A stretch of 46,019 bases of DNA from Actinomadura darangshiensis (GCF_004349235.1 NZ_SMKY01000036.1:1-46019), one strand, 5' to 3'; shown: positions 26,601-34,877, counted from the stretch's first letter. A program made the numbers and translations. Notes: generated by a model not told the origin, from the letters alone.

Positions 26601-27110
26601 GTGCGGCGGCTGTTGAGATGCGTGACGGCGGTGGGGCTGCTGTCGTTGTTCGCCACGGCGGTGTTCGGCATGTCGTGGGCGATCATCGACGGGCCGGACG
26701 GCATACGGGGATGGGCGCTGATCCTGATGTTCGTCGTTGCCGGTCTGATGCTGATGGGGCTGTGGATGGCCCTCCTACTGGCCGGTGCCGGGGCGCGGCC
26801 CGTCGGGCTGGCCGTCGCCGTGGTCGCCGGAGTCGTCGCCTTGATCTTCGCCGGTACCGTTCCGGCCTGGTTCAGCGCGTGGCTGCTGCACGAGCGCGGA
26901 CGCGTCACCACCTGCCGGGTGGTGGCCGTGACCGAAACCGACACCTTCAACGGGTCCGGTTCCGCTTACCGGCACCGGCTGGCCTGCGACGGCGGTGGCA
27001 CCTTCTCGATCACGCGGTCCGACGGCGCACTGCGGGTGAACCAGCGCGTCCGCGTGCGCCACGACATCGGCACGGGAGAAGTAGCTCGGGGCGGGGCAAT
27101 GTCGGTGTGA
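26601..27110 (+). CDS. Hypothetical membrane protein
   Basis: 169 residues from GTG 26601, with GGAGGAGG 5 bp upstream. Three or four helices are visible at about 4-25, 35-60 and 66-90 (VGLAVAVVAGVVALIFAGTV). A soluble C-terminal domain follows (RVTTCRVVAVTETDTFNGSGSAYRHRLACDGG, then RVRVRHDIGTGEV), a beta-rich segment probably outside the membrane with two Cys residues. No named family recognised. It follows the LysR gene on the same strand by 95 bp. Confidence 0.75.
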   Translation: MRRLLRCVTAVGLLSLFATAVFGMSWAIIDGPDGIRGWALILMFVVAGLMLMGLWMALLLAGAGARPVGLAVAVVAGVVALIFAGTVPAWFSAWLLHERGRVTTCRVVAVTETDTFNGSGSAYRHRLACDGGGTFSITRSDGALRVNQRVRVRHDIGTGEVARGGAMSV

Positions 27111-27197
27111 GCTTTCAGAAAAACTTCGCTGGATGCGATGAGTCGAGCCGCTGCCGCCGGTACACACCGGTGAGCATCGATCGAAAGGACACCCATC

Positions 27198-27767
27198 GTG
27201 AGCGTCATCGTCATTCAGTTCATCACCCTGGACGGGATCGTGTCCGACCCGGACGGGTCCGGGGGCACTCCGGGCGGCGGCTGGGCGTTCCGGCACGGTC
27301 CCGAGACGGTCGCCGGGGACAAGTTCAAGCTCGGAAGCTCGCTGGACGACGGGGTCATGCTGCTGGGGCGCCGCACCTGGCAGCAGTTCTCGCAGCTGTG
27401 GCCGGGACGCACCGACCCCTTCTCCACACGCATGAACGCCGTGCCGAAGCTGGTCGCCTCCCGCACGCTGCCCGACACCTCGGCGTGGCCGAACTCAAAG
27501 GTGATCGACGTCGACCTCGTGGAAGCCGTCGAACGAGAGCGCCGTGATGTGATCATCACCGGCAGCCTGAGCATCGTCCACACGCTGATGGCCGCAGACC
27601 TGATCGACGAGTACCGCCTGCTGACCTTCCCCACCATCCTGGGCGGCGGCGAGCGGCTCTTCCCCGAAGGCGGCCCGCTCACCCACTTGGAATGCCAGTC
27701 GGCCGAGGCCGCAGGCGCCGCCGTCCTCACCCGGTACGCAAGGCAACGCACCGATCGTCCGGCCTGA
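27198..27767 (+). CDS. Dihydrofolate reductase family protein (RibD-C)
   Basis: A 189-residue protein, start GTG 27198 with GAAAGGA 8 bp upstream. It has the reductase fold: IVIQFITLDGIVSDPDG at the N-terminus, LGRRTWQQFSQLWPG at about 54-68, LVASRTLPDTSAWPNSKVI, VIITGSLSIVHTLMAADLIDEYRLL and TILGGGERLFPEG. This is the YyaP/YwjB-like group found beside regulators, distinct from the pair at the left end. The cofactor is probably NADPH; the substrate is unknown. Confidence 0.92.
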   Translation: MSVIVIQFITLDGIVSDPDGSGGTPGGGWAFRHGPETVAGDKFKLGSSLDDGVMLLGRRTWQQFSQLWPGRTDPFSTRMNAVPKLVASRTLPDTSAWPNSKVIDVDLVEAVERERRDVIITGSLSIVHTLMAADLIDEYRLLTFPTILGGGERLFPEGGPLTHLECQSAEAAGAAVLTRYARQRTDRPA

Positions 27768-27785
27768 AACGGGGACGAAAACGGG

Positions 27786-27990
27786 CTACGGCGACGACCG
27801 CGACACCGGTTTCAGGTCCAGCAGCACGCGGTGAGGGGCCGTGGCGGGCGGTTCGGGTTCGGGGTCGTGCTCGGTGTCGACCGCGACCAGGCTGATGCAG
27901 CCGCCCGACTCCTCGAACAGCAGCCCGTGCTCGCCGAACCGCGCCAAAGCGGTTTGCACCTTCTCGACGTTGGCCCAGCGCCCCGCGGAT
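27786..27990 (-). pseudogene. 3' fragment of an unidentified gene
   Basis: The minus-strand frame reads WANVEKVQTALARFGEHG, continues LLFEESGGCISLVAVDTEHD, and ends VLLDLKPVSRSSP before TAG at 27786. Codon use is coding-like but there is no start, and the 5' side runs into the response-regulator stub in another frame. I do not recognise the family. It is best read as the tail of a gene fused by deletion. Confidence 0.4.
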
Positions 27991-28032
27991 CATGTCCTGT
28001 TCCTCGGCGAGAAGTACCTTCAACGCCCGCAT
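27983..28032 (-). pseudogene. 5' stub of a response-regulator receiver gene
   Basis: From ATG 28032 the frame gives MRALKVLLAEEQDMIRGAL, matching the opening strand and acidic pocket of NarL/LuxR-type receiver domains (typically VLLAEDQ-x-MVRGAL). After about 16-17 codons the similarity stops and the sequence continues in an unrelated frame. The rest of the receiver and the DNA-binding domain are absent. The stub overlaps the 3' end of the broken permease. Confidence 0.5.
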
Positions 28033-28709
28033 TGCACCATCTCGTCCGGCAGCAGCGCCGACCGCATACCGAGGCCGAGCCAGTAGACCGGGAACACCTG
28101 CGCGGTCCCCTGCAGCCACCCCGGCAGCGCGGTAATCGGATAGAAGACCCCGGAGATCGAGACCACCGCCATCACCGGAAGCGTGATCGCCCCGGCGGCG
28201 CGTGGGCTCGGCACCAGCGCGCCGAGCACCGCGCCGATCGACCGGGTCCCCACCAGCCCGAGCAGCAGGACCCAGCACAGCGTGAGCCAGGCGCCGGCAG
28301 CGCCGAGCCGCAGCCCCGACACCATGAACGCGCCGGGCACCAGCAGGATCAGCAGGTAGGCCACCACGCAGCCGGAGGTCATGAACAGCTTGCCGATGAA
28401 GTAGGCGCGGATGCCGTGCGGGGTGGCCCGGGCCCGCAGCAGCGTGCCGTCCTCCCGCTCCACGGTCAGGTACTGCATCACCACGATCAGGCCGAGCGCG
28501 ACGAACATGCCGAGGACGCTCGGCAGCACGAGCGACCCCAGCTCGAAACCGGTGTGCCGGAACTCGCGGTTCCGGTAGAAGAAGATCGCCACCAGCGTCA
28601 GCACCGGTCAGAGCAGCTGGTTGACCAGCTCGGACCCGCAGAACGCCTGGCGCAGTTCGATCATCCCGCGGGCGAACCCCGAGCGGATCGCCGTGCTGTT
28701 CGCGCTCAT
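28020..28709 (-). pseudogene. ABC-2 type transporter permease, broken by in-frame TGA and 3' truncation
   Basis: The frame starts at ATG 28709, overlapping the ATPase stop, and reads SANSTAIRSGFARGMIEL to NQLL. It then meets TGA at 28610-28608, where relatives would have a hydrophobic residue or Trp, and continues as PVLTLVAIFFYRNREF. The remaining frame (start-less apart from a GTG at 28604) covers most of an ABC-2 permease: RATPHGIRAYFIGKLFMTSG, several helices, and ISGVFYPITALPGWLQ. It ends early at LPDEMVQCGR, where homologues continue with a further helix. Both defects argue for loss of function. Confidence 0.75.
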
Positions 28710-29421
28710 TGGACCGGCTTCTTCGCGTTCGCCTCGTCGTCGGCGGTGCCGCGGCGATGATCCGGCCGCGGTCGAGGATCACGATCCGGTCCGCCAGCTT
28801 CTCCGCCTCGGCCAGGTCGTGCGTGGTGAGCATGATGGTGGTCGTGCCCTCCTCGGACAGCTTGACGACCAGCTCGTGGAACTCGCGGCGGGCCTGCGGG
28901 TCGAACCCGGCGGTCGGCTCGTCCAGGAACAGCAGCTCCGGGCGGCCGAGCATGCCGATCGCCACGTCCAGCCGCCGGCGCTGGCCGCCGGACAGCATCC
29001 GGACCCGCTTGCCGGCGTGCTCGCCCAGCCCGACCATGGCGATCAGCTCGGCGGCGTTCCACGGCCGCTCGATCTCGGGGGTCGAGTGGCCTGCGTAGTA
29101 CGTCCCGAGGTGGGTCAGCAGCTCGCGCACCCGCCATTTGCCGTGGTCGCGCCAGGACTGCAGGACGATGCCGATGCGGGCCCGCCAGTCCTCGCCGCCG
29201 TGCGCGGGGTCGGTGCCCAGCACCTCGACGCGGCCGGCGGAGCGCATCCGGAATCCCTCGAGGATCTCGATCGTGGTCGTCTTGCCGGCCCCGTTGGGCC
29301 CGAGCATGGCCAGCACCTCGCCCCGGCGGGCCTCGAAGTCGACACCGTTGAGCACGTCGGTGGTGCCGTAGCGCATCCGCAGCCCCTCGACCCGGACGAC
29401 GACTTCCCCGTTCGGTCCCAT
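28706..29421 (-). pseudogene. ABC transporter ATP-binding protein with frameshift and lost C-terminal domain
   Basis: From ATG 29421 the frame encodes a complete ATPase core: Walker A GPNGAGKTTT, a Q-loop, signature LSGGQRRRLDVA, Walker B LLFLDEPTAGFD and the switch LTTHD. After GRIIA (about 28753) the frame is wrong. A -1 shift must be undone to read GTADDEANAKKPVQ and reach the TGA that overlaps the permease ATG. Even so the approximately 60-80-residue C-terminal domain expected after GTADD is missing. Unshifted, the frame would run on through the permease region as nonsense. Confidence 0.7.
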
Positions 29422-29450
29422 GACTCGCCTTTCGTGTGGGGGTCCGCGGC

Positions 29451-29936
29451 CTACCGGCCGGCCCTGGGAAGCGCGGCCCGGGTGCGCGCCTTGAGCTCGT
29501 CCCGGTCAACCCCGGCGAGGGCGAGCGCGCGCGGCACCGTGCCGGCCTTGAGCTCCAGCAGCCCGAGCAGGATGTGCGCGGGACGCAGGTCCTTCTTGTC
29601 GCCGACCGCAGCCATCCCGCGCTCCAGCACGAGCTTGGCGGACGCGCCCGCGTCGGACGGCCTGCGGATCGACCTGCGCGGGCGCAGCATGTCCCGGTCG
29701 GTGACCGAGATCCCGGCCGCCCCGAGGCTCTGCTCGAACTCGCTCTGCAGCGCGTCCTTGATCGTCTGATAGTCCAGCCCGGCCGAGTCCAGCAGCTCGC
29801 GAGTGGTGGCCTCCGGCTCGCGGGCGACGGCGAGCAGCAGGTGCTCCGCCTCGATGTCCTTCGAGCCCATCGCCTGCGCCTCGGCCGCCGCGCGCTCCAT
29901 GACCGCGTGCATGTACATGCCGAAGATCTGCGGCAT
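29451..29936 (-). CDS. Clp protease N-terminal (Clp_N) domain protein
   Basis: 161 residues made of two Clp_N repeats without any AAA+ module. The first is about 4-75 (MERAAAEAQAMGSKDIEAEHLLLAVAREPEATTRELLDSAGLD) and the second about 95-155 (LVLERGMAAVGDKKDLRPAHILLGLLEL, then TVPRALALAGVDRDEL). Clp_N domains bind substrates or adaptors of ClpA/ClpC; a free-standing copy may act as a sensor or decoy. The ATG overlaps the stop of the HTH gene (TGATG), so the two are coupled. It precedes the broken ABC genes by 29 bp. Confidence 0.9.
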   Translation of the reverse strand: MPQIFGMYMHAVMERAAAEAQAMGSKDIEAEHLLLAVAREPEATTRELLDSAGLDYQTIKDALQSEFEQSLGAAGISVTDRDMLRPRRSIRRPSDAGASAKLVLERGMAAVGDKKDLRPAHILLGLLELKAGTVPRALALAGVDRDELKARTRAALPRAGR

Positions 29937-30187
29937 CACGTCCTCCTTCGCAGCCGCACCCCCGCGGCGATCAGCCGCTTGGCGTGCTTCTTGTGGACGG
30001 CCTGGCGCGTCACACCGAGTGCCTCGGCCACCTCGGACCAGCTCCACCCCGCCCGCATGGCCTCCTCGACCGCCGCGTCCTCCATCCGGTCGGCCAGCCT
30101 GCGCATGGCCACCACGGCCGCGAGCCGCTCGCCCGGGTCCTGGCGCTCGTCCGGGTCCGGCGAGGCGGGAACCTCGATTCCCGTCAT
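29936..30187 (-). CDS. Small helix-turn-helix protein, probable autoregulator
   Basis: 83 residues. The N-terminal half is acidic (VPASPDPDERQDPGER). The C-terminal half holds an HTH, MRAGWSWSEVAEALGVTRQAVHKKHAKRL (about 45-73), of the type used for invariant resolvase/sigma-like DNA binding. No ligand domain is present, so the co-translated Clp_N protein may provide control. The promoter in front is covered by two palindromes, which suggests the protein represses its own operon. The predicted transcript starts at the ATG (leaderless). Confidence 0.87.
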   Translation of the reverse strand: MTGIEVPASPDPDERQDPGERLAAVVAMRRLADRMEDAAVEEAMRAGWSWSEVAEALGVTRQAVHKKHAKRLIAAGVRLRRRT

Positions 30188-30189
30188 GC

Positions 30190-30232
30190 AAGCAACCTAG
30201 GTTGCTTAATCGAGGGTTGTCAACCTGGGTTG
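30190..30232 (-). promoter_or_regulatory. Promoter overlapped by two palindromic operators, predicted leaderless transcript
   Basis: On the minus strand TTGACA (30223-30218) and TAGGTT (30199-30194) are separated by 18 bp. The A of the HTH gene ATG (30187) lies 7 bp after the -10 box, where transcription should start. The 18-bp perfect palindrome AAGCAACCTAGGTTGCTT (30190-30207) covers the -10 box. A second copy of its core, CAACCTGGGTTG (30221-30232), covers part of the -35 box. Centres are 28 bp apart. Confidence 0.7.
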
Positions 30233-30643
30233 CTTGATGCGTAACGAATCGCTGGCACGGTGTGACAGTCCGTGCTCACCGCACCCTCCCGCGGACATGA
30301 ATTTTTCACGCCGAACACAGGAAATAATCAATGGCCTATTTGGCGCCTGCTACTGCATGATGATCAGGTGTACCGATCGAGGGACAAACGCGGATGGCGG
30401 CGGCGCCCTGGATGACGGTCGTGCTTCAGTTTTTCGGGCGACGCGCCAACGCCTGACGAAACCGAATTCGCAGAACCAGTGTATTTTGCTGTAATGGCTC
30501 TCAGGGGCCCGTCGACACGATATGACGGCGAGGCTGCGAACCCAAATCTGCGAGAGTGCGGATTCGAAGCCCACCGGGGGACGGTGTGCCGCGGTCCCCG
30601 TTCCGGTGCACCTTCGAGAAGCGATCCCCGCGAGGAGGGGACC
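30233..30643. other. About 410 bp without a gene, less GC-rich than its surroundings
   Basis: No frame here shows actinomycete codon bias on either strand. The stretch is visibly richer in A/T (for example GAATTTTTCACGCCG near 30300 and GTATTTTGCTGTAATGG near 30480). It separates the HTH/Clp_N promoter from the LmbU-type gene and presumably holds the latter's promoter. TGTAAT near 30490 is a possible -10, but no convincing -35 was found. Confidence 0.5.
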
Positions 30644-31402
30644 ATGGTGAGAGCGGCGCCGAACAATGTGCCGTCCGGAGGCCGGACGCATCCCGGGGGC
30701 GGGGCGCCCATGCCGCGCCGAGCCCCATCGGGAACACCCCGCAGCACGCAACGGTGGTCGGTCCAAGCGGGTCTCGGCGCCGACGCCGGCGTCCAGGCCA
30801 GACGGGCCGAACTGCACATCCCATCCGGCCTGACCTTCGAATCCTGGCTGCACATCGGCCGCAACCTCAAGATGATCAATGATTCGTCCGCCTGGTGGCT
30901 CGGCGACTGGCTCGTATACGGCGAGAAGCGCTTCCCGGACCGCTACCGCCTCGTCCTGGAGGAGACGGCCCTCGACTACCAGACGTTGCGCAACTACGCC
31001 TGGGTGGCGCGCCGCTTCCCGGCCTGGCGCAGACGGGACGCGCTGAGCCTGCAGCACCACGCGGAAACCGCCGCGCTCCCGAACATCGAACAAGACAGAT
31101 GGCTGGAGCGCGCGGAAAAGGAAAAATGGTCGACGCGACGCCTCCGGGCGGAACTCAGGCGCGCACGCGAACGGGCGGGCGAGATTCCCGGAAAACCCTC
31201 GACCAAGGTCGTGGTGAACCTCGATGCCGGCCGCAGAGATCTGTGGACCCAGGCAGCCGAGGCGGCAAGAATGCCGCTGCTGGAATGGATCGCCAAGGTC
31301 GTCGACGACGCCGCCGCGGACCCGAAATCAGACTCCGCCGAAGCCTCGCCGGCGATCCACACCACAACCGTCCAAGAACTCCAAGTAACGGAAAGTGACT
31401 AA
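30644..31402 (+). CDS. LmbU-family transcriptional regulator
   Basis: 252 residues from ATG 30644, preceded by GAGGAGGGG. The family core occupies about 55-200: ELHIPSGLTFESWLHIGRNL, SSAWWLGDWLVYGEKRFPDRY, LDYQTLRNYAWVARRFP, LSLQHHAETAALP and ERAEKEKWSTRRLRAELR. LmbU activates lincomycin biosynthesis, and relatives are mostly found in antibiotic clusters. None is visible here, so this copy is an orphan. The first 50 residues are basic and Pro/Gly-rich with no recognised domain. Confidence 0.9.
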   Translation: MVRAAPNNVPSGGRTHPGGGAPMPRRAPSGTPRSTQRWSVQAGLGADAGVQARRAELHIPSGLTFESWLHIGRNLKMINDSSAWWLGDWLVYGEKRFPDRYRLVLEETALDYQTLRNYAWVARRFPAWRRRDALSLQHHAETAALPNIEQDRWLERAEKEKWSTRRLRAELRRARERAGEIPGKPSTKVVVNLDAGRRDLWTQAAEAARMPLLEWIAKVVDDAAADPKSDSAEASPAIHTTTVQELQVTESD

Positions 31403-31518
31403 CTAGCCGCCTTCGACAACGTCGTCGGTGGCGGCAGGAGGCGGTGGGCGGTTCGCCGAACTCGTTCCACTGCCTCTTGACCACCATCTCGGCCTGGATG
31501 GCGGTGCCGAGGGCGGGG

Positions 31519-33144
31519 TCAGCCGGCTTTTGGTGTGGTGCGGTCGATGACGGGGGAGAGGTCGAGGCCGGCGGGGAGGGTGCCGAAGGCGGTGCCCCAG
31601 TCGCCGGCGAGGCGGGTGGCGCAGAAGGCGTCGGCGACGGCCGGGTGGCCGTGCCTGACCAGGAGGGATCCCTGCAGTGCGAGTGCGAGCCGTTCGACGA
31701 TGCGGCGGGCCCGGACCTCGATCGTCGCCAGGTCCGCGAGGGACGTCTTGACCTCGCGGACGGCCGCGTCGAGGCGCGCGTCGGCGCCCGCGGCCCGCTC
31801 GATCTCGGCGAAGACCGCGTCGACCGTCTGCGGCTCCTTGGCCATCGCGCGCAGCACGTCCAGCGCCGCCACGTTGCCGGAGCCCTCCCAGATGGAGTTC
31901 AAGGGGGACTCGCGGAACAGGCGGGGCATGCCCGACTCCTCGACGTAGCCGTTGCCGCCCAGGCATTCGAGGGACTCGGCGGCGTGCGCCGGCCAGCGCT
32001 TGCAGATCCAGTACTTGCTGATGGCGAGGGCGAGGCGCTTGAACGCCGTCTCGGACTCGTCGCCGCGCACCGAGCGGTCGGTGGCGCCCGCCAGCCGCAG
32101 CATCGTGATCGTGGCGGCCTCGGACTCGATCGCGAGGTCGGCGAGGACGTTGCGCATCAGCGGCTGGTCGATCAGGTACTTCCCGAACGCCTTGCGGTGC
32201 GCGGCATGGTGCGCGGCCGTCGTGACGCCGAGCCGCATCCCGGACGCCGCGCCGATCACGCAGTCCAGCCGGGTCATGTTGACCATCTCGATGATGGTGC
32301 GGACCCCGCGGCCCTCGTCCCCGACCGGCCAGGCGACCGCGTTGTCATACTCCACCTCGGAGGACGCGTTGGACCTGTTGCCGAGCTTGTCCTTCAGGCG
32401 CATCAGGCGGAGCGGGTTGAGGGTGCCGTCCGGCAGGACGCGCGGGACGAGGAAGCAGGTCAGGCCGCCGGGCGCCTGGGCGAGGGTGAGGAACACGTCG
32501 CACATCGGGGCGCTGGTGAACCACTTGTGGCCGGTGAGGCGGTACGTCCCGTCCGGCTGCGGGGCGGCCTCGGTGGTGTTGGCGCGGACGTCCGAACCGC
32601 CCTGCTTCTCCGTCATGGACATGCCGGCGAGCAGCGCGTTCTTGGTGAGCGGGGCGCGCAGCCCGAAGTCGTACTCCGGCTTGGCCAGAAGCGGCTCGTA
32701 CTGGGCGGCCAGGTCGGGGGACTGGCGCAGCGCGGGGACCGCCGCGTACGTCATGGAGACGGGGCAGCCGTGGCCCGCGTCCACGCGCCAGGTGTAGAAC
32801 TTCGCGGCGCGGGCGACGTGCGCGCCCTCGCGGGAGTCGGCCCAGGCGGAGCCGTGCAGGCCGTGCGTCACCGCGACGGTCATCAGCTTGTGCCAGGCCG
32901 GGTGGAACTCGACCTCGTCGACCCGGTGCCCGTAGCGGTCATGAGTGCGCAGGACGGGCGGGTTCTCGTTGGCGAGGCGGCCCCAGTCCTGCGCCTGCTC
33001 GCCGCCCGCCAGCCGGCCCAGTTCGCGGACCTCCGGCTCGGCCCACCCGGCCCCCTCGCGCGCCAGCCCGTCCAGCAGGACCGCGTCGTCGGCCGTGTCG
33101 TGCCCGGCGAGCGGGGGGACCTGGTTGAAGACCTCGTGCGTCAC
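31519..33144 (-). CDS. Acyl-CoA dehydrogenase family protein (AidB-like)
   Basis: 541 residues from GTG 33144, with GGGAG about 6 bp upstream. The approximately 30 codons further upstream are not conserved-looking. The N-terminal AidB-type region is THEVFNQVPPLAGHDTADDAVLLDGL. The flavin-binding strands are GMSMTEKQGGSDVRAN and GHKWFTSAPMCDVFLTLAQ. The helical domain has FGKYLIDQPLMRNVLADLAIESEAA and LECLGGNGYVEESGMPRLFRESPLNSIWEGSGN. E. coli AidB is linked to alkylation protection; many actinobacterial members are probably metabolic dehydrogenases. Stand-alone gene. Confidence 0.93.
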   Translation of the reverse strand: MTHEVFNQVPPLAGHDTADDAVLLDGLAREGAGWAEPEVRELGRLAGGEQAQDWGRLANENPPVLRTHDRYGHRVDEVEFHPAWHKLMTVAVTHGLHGSAWADSREGAHVARAAKFYTWRVDAGHGCPVSMTYAAVPALRQSPDLAAQYEPLLAKPEYDFGLRAPLTKNALLAGMSMTEKQGGSDVRANTTEAAPQPDGTYRLTGHKWFTSAPMCDVFLTLAQAPGGLTCFLVPRVLPDGTLNPLRLMRLKDKLGNRSNASSEVEYDNAVAWPVGDEGRGVRTIIEMVNMTRLDCVIGAASGMRLGVTTAAHHAAHRKAFGKYLIDQPLMRNVLADLAIESEAATITMLRLAGATDRSVRGDESETAFKRLALAISKYWICKRWPAHAAESLECLGGNGYVEESGMPRLFRESPLNSIWEGSGNVAALDVLRAMAKEPQTVDAVFAEIERAAGADARLDAAVREVKTSLADLATIEVRARRIVERLALALQGSLLVRHGHPAVADAFCATRLAGDWGTAFGTLPAGLDLSPVIDRTTPKAG

Positions 33145-33314
33145 CGTGCGCTCCCTACGTCCTGCACCGTCGGCTCGCAGGATACAGAACCACGTTCGGG
33201 ACAACGAATGATCATGCCTCTGCGGTGGCCGGACGTCCATCCTCCTAAGGTGGTGGGGCGATCTCGTCCGCGCGGCGGATTGTCCGGCGGCGCCGGGGGC
33301 ATACCTTCGAAATC

Positions 33315-34022
33315 ATGAGTCAGTCCAGTCCGCAGCCCGAGCGGCCGTGCCCGAGCCGCCCAGCGGACCGGCGGCCGGAGGTCCACTCCGAGGCCCTGGA
33401 CATCACCGCCCCCGGCGGCGCCGCGGCGGCGCCGGTCCGGGCGTCCGACGCCGAGCGGGAGGCCGTCGTCGAGCGGCTGCGGATCGCCTCGGTGGAGGGG
33501 CGGCTCACCTTCGAGGAGCTGACCGAGCGCACCGAGGCCGCCTACGCGGCCGTCAGCCGCGGCGACCTCGACCACATCACCGCCGACCTGCCCGGCATGG
33601 GCGCGCCCGGCGCGAACCCCGCGCCCCTGCAGGTCAAGCGCCGGTTCAGCGCGGTCATGGGCGACTGCAAGGAGCGCATCGTCGGCCGCATCGACGGCCC
33701 GCTGGAGGCGGTGTCGGTGATGGGCGACGTCGAGCTCGACCTGCGCGGCGCCCAGGTGCCGAGCGGCGAGGTGCTCATCACCGCGACCGCCGTGATGGGC
33801 GACGTCAAGATCATCGTGCCGGACGGCGTCACCGTCGAGCTGTCCGGGCACAACTTCCTCGGCGACCGCCGGGTCGCCGTCCGCGACCCGCACCCGGGCG
33901 CCCGCGTCCCCGTGGTCCGCGTCGCCGCGACCGCCGTGATGGGCGACATCAAGATCGTCGACGACGAGCACCACACCCCGCTGCGCCGCGCCCTCGCCAC
34001 CTGGTGGAAGGACCGGCGGTAG
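33315..34022 (+). CDS. DUF1707 protein with LiaF-like C-terminal domain
   Basis: 235 residues. The DUF1707 domain is ASDAEREAVVERLRIASVEGRLTFEELTERTEAAYAAVSRGDLDHITADLPG (about 42-96), an amphipathic module common in actinobacteria. The C-terminal half repeats a beta pattern around VMGD: FSAVMGDCKERIVG, VSVMGDVELDLRGA, TAVMGDVKIIVPDGVTVEL and TAVMGDIKIVDDEH. This is the right-handed repeat of LiaF/DUF2154 cell-envelope stress proteins. No membrane helix is visible. Divergent from the acyl-CoA dehydrogenase gene. Confidence 0.9.
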   Translation: MSQSSPQPERPCPSRPADRRPEVHSEALDITAPGGAAAAPVRASDAEREAVVERLRIASVEGRLTFEELTERTEAAYAAVSRGDLDHITADLPGMGAPGANPAPLQVKRRFSAVMGDCKERIVGRIDGPLEAVSVMGDVELDLRGAQVPSGEVLITATAVMGDVKIIVPDGVTVELSGHNFLGDRRVAVRDPHPGARVPVVRVAATAVMGDIKIVDDEHHTPLRRALATWWKDRR

Positions 34023-34130
34023 CGCTCAGCGGGCGTCGGGCTTCTCGTTCACCGGCGCGAAGTCGCGGTCGTGTGTCTCGTCGGGCTCGTGGCCGAGGTC
34101 CGCACGCTTCAGGGCGGGCCCTCTACCCGT

Positions 34131-34877
34131 CTAGACCGCGGTCGCCGCGCGGGCGGCCTCCAGCGCCTCGTCGTAGCGGTGGACGGCCAGGTCCGCGATC
34201 TCCGGGGCGGCGCCCAGCACGGGCGAGACCGCGGACGCGCCGGCCGCCAGGGCCTCGTTGCGCACCTTGTCGGCGAAGTGGCCGGGCGCCAGGAAGTAGG
34301 ACGCCACCGCCACCCGCGGAGCGCCCGCGTCGAGCAGCGCCGCGACCGCCTCGGCCGGTTTCGGCCCGGCCGCGGACGCGTACGCCGGCGTCACGTCCCA
34401 CCAGCCGCGCGGCCGCCACTCGCGGGCCAGCCGGGCGATCGTGGCGTTCGCGGACGCGTCGCTGGAGCCCGCCGAGACGAGCACGACCGCCGTGTCCGGG
34501 TCGCCGGGCTCGGCGCCCGCTTCGGACAGCCGCCGCTCCAGGGCGTCCATCAGCAGCGGGTGCGGGCCCAGCGTGCCGGCCGTGCGCAGCCGCAGCCGCG
34601 GATGCAGGCCCCGCACCCGGTTGAGGACGCCCGGGATGTCGGTCTTGCTGTGATAGGCCGCCGTGAGGAGCAGGGGCAGGACGACCGCCTCACCGGCGCC
34701 GCCGCGGGCCAGGCCGTCCAGCACCCGGTCGGGCGCGGGCGGCGCGTGGTCCAGGAACGCGGCGTGCACGGGCACGTCCGGGCGGCGGGCCCGGACGGCG
34801 TCCAGGAGCGCGGTGACGGTCGCGGCGGCGCGGGGGTCCCTGCTCCCGTGCGCCACCGCCACCACCGGAACGCTCAC
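34131..34877 (-). CDS. Sirohydrochlorin chelatase (CbiX/SirB-like)
   Basis: 248 residues from GTG 34877, overlapping the cysH stop. The chelatase motif is VPVVAVAHGSRDPRAAATV at the N-terminus (metal-binding His in AHGS). Next is VVLPLLLTAAYHSKTDIPG (second His). The C-terminal repeat has PRVAVASYFLAPGHFADKV. It inserts ferrous iron into sirohydrochlorin to make sirohaem, the cofactor of the sulfite reductase at the head of this operon. Being co-translated with cysH and cysI supports this over a cobalt role. Confidence 0.9.
   Translation of the reverse strand: MSVPVVAVAHGSRDPRAAATVTALLDAVRARRPDVPVHAAFLDHAPPAPDRVLDGLARGGAGEAVVLPLLLTAAYHSKTDIPGVLNRVRGLHPRLRLRTAGTLGPHPLLMDALERRLSEAGAEPGDPDTAVVLVSAGSSDASANATIARLAREWRPRGWWDVTPAYASAAGPKPAEAVAALLDAGAPRVAVASYFLAPGHFADKVRNEALAAGASAVSPVLGAAPEIADLAVHRYDEALEAARAATAV

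Noticed and set aside
27727..29421. A single 564-residue protein fusing an ABC ATPase to a novel C-terminal domain
   Set aside because: After GRIIA the residues are Arg/Ala/Pro noise, while the true permease is readable in another frame, so this is a frameshift and not a fusion.
30233..30643. Possible antisense genes in the stretch before the LmbU-type gene
   Set aside because: Open frames on the minus strand exist but run into the LmbU coding region as shadows and show no domain or ribosome site.
31403..31518. Minus-strand peptide GTAIQAEMVVKRQWNEFGEP downstream of the acyl-CoA dehydrogenase gene
   Set aside because: It looks protein-like for about 20 residues, but has no start, no recognised family, and degenerates into Arg/Cys; too little to call even a remnant.
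34023..34130. Short minus-strand frame ending EPDETHDRDFAPVNEKPDAR after the chelatase gene
   Set aside because: Charged, protein-like residues but no ATG/GTG/TTG start before an in-frame stop; could be a remnant, not supportable as a gene.
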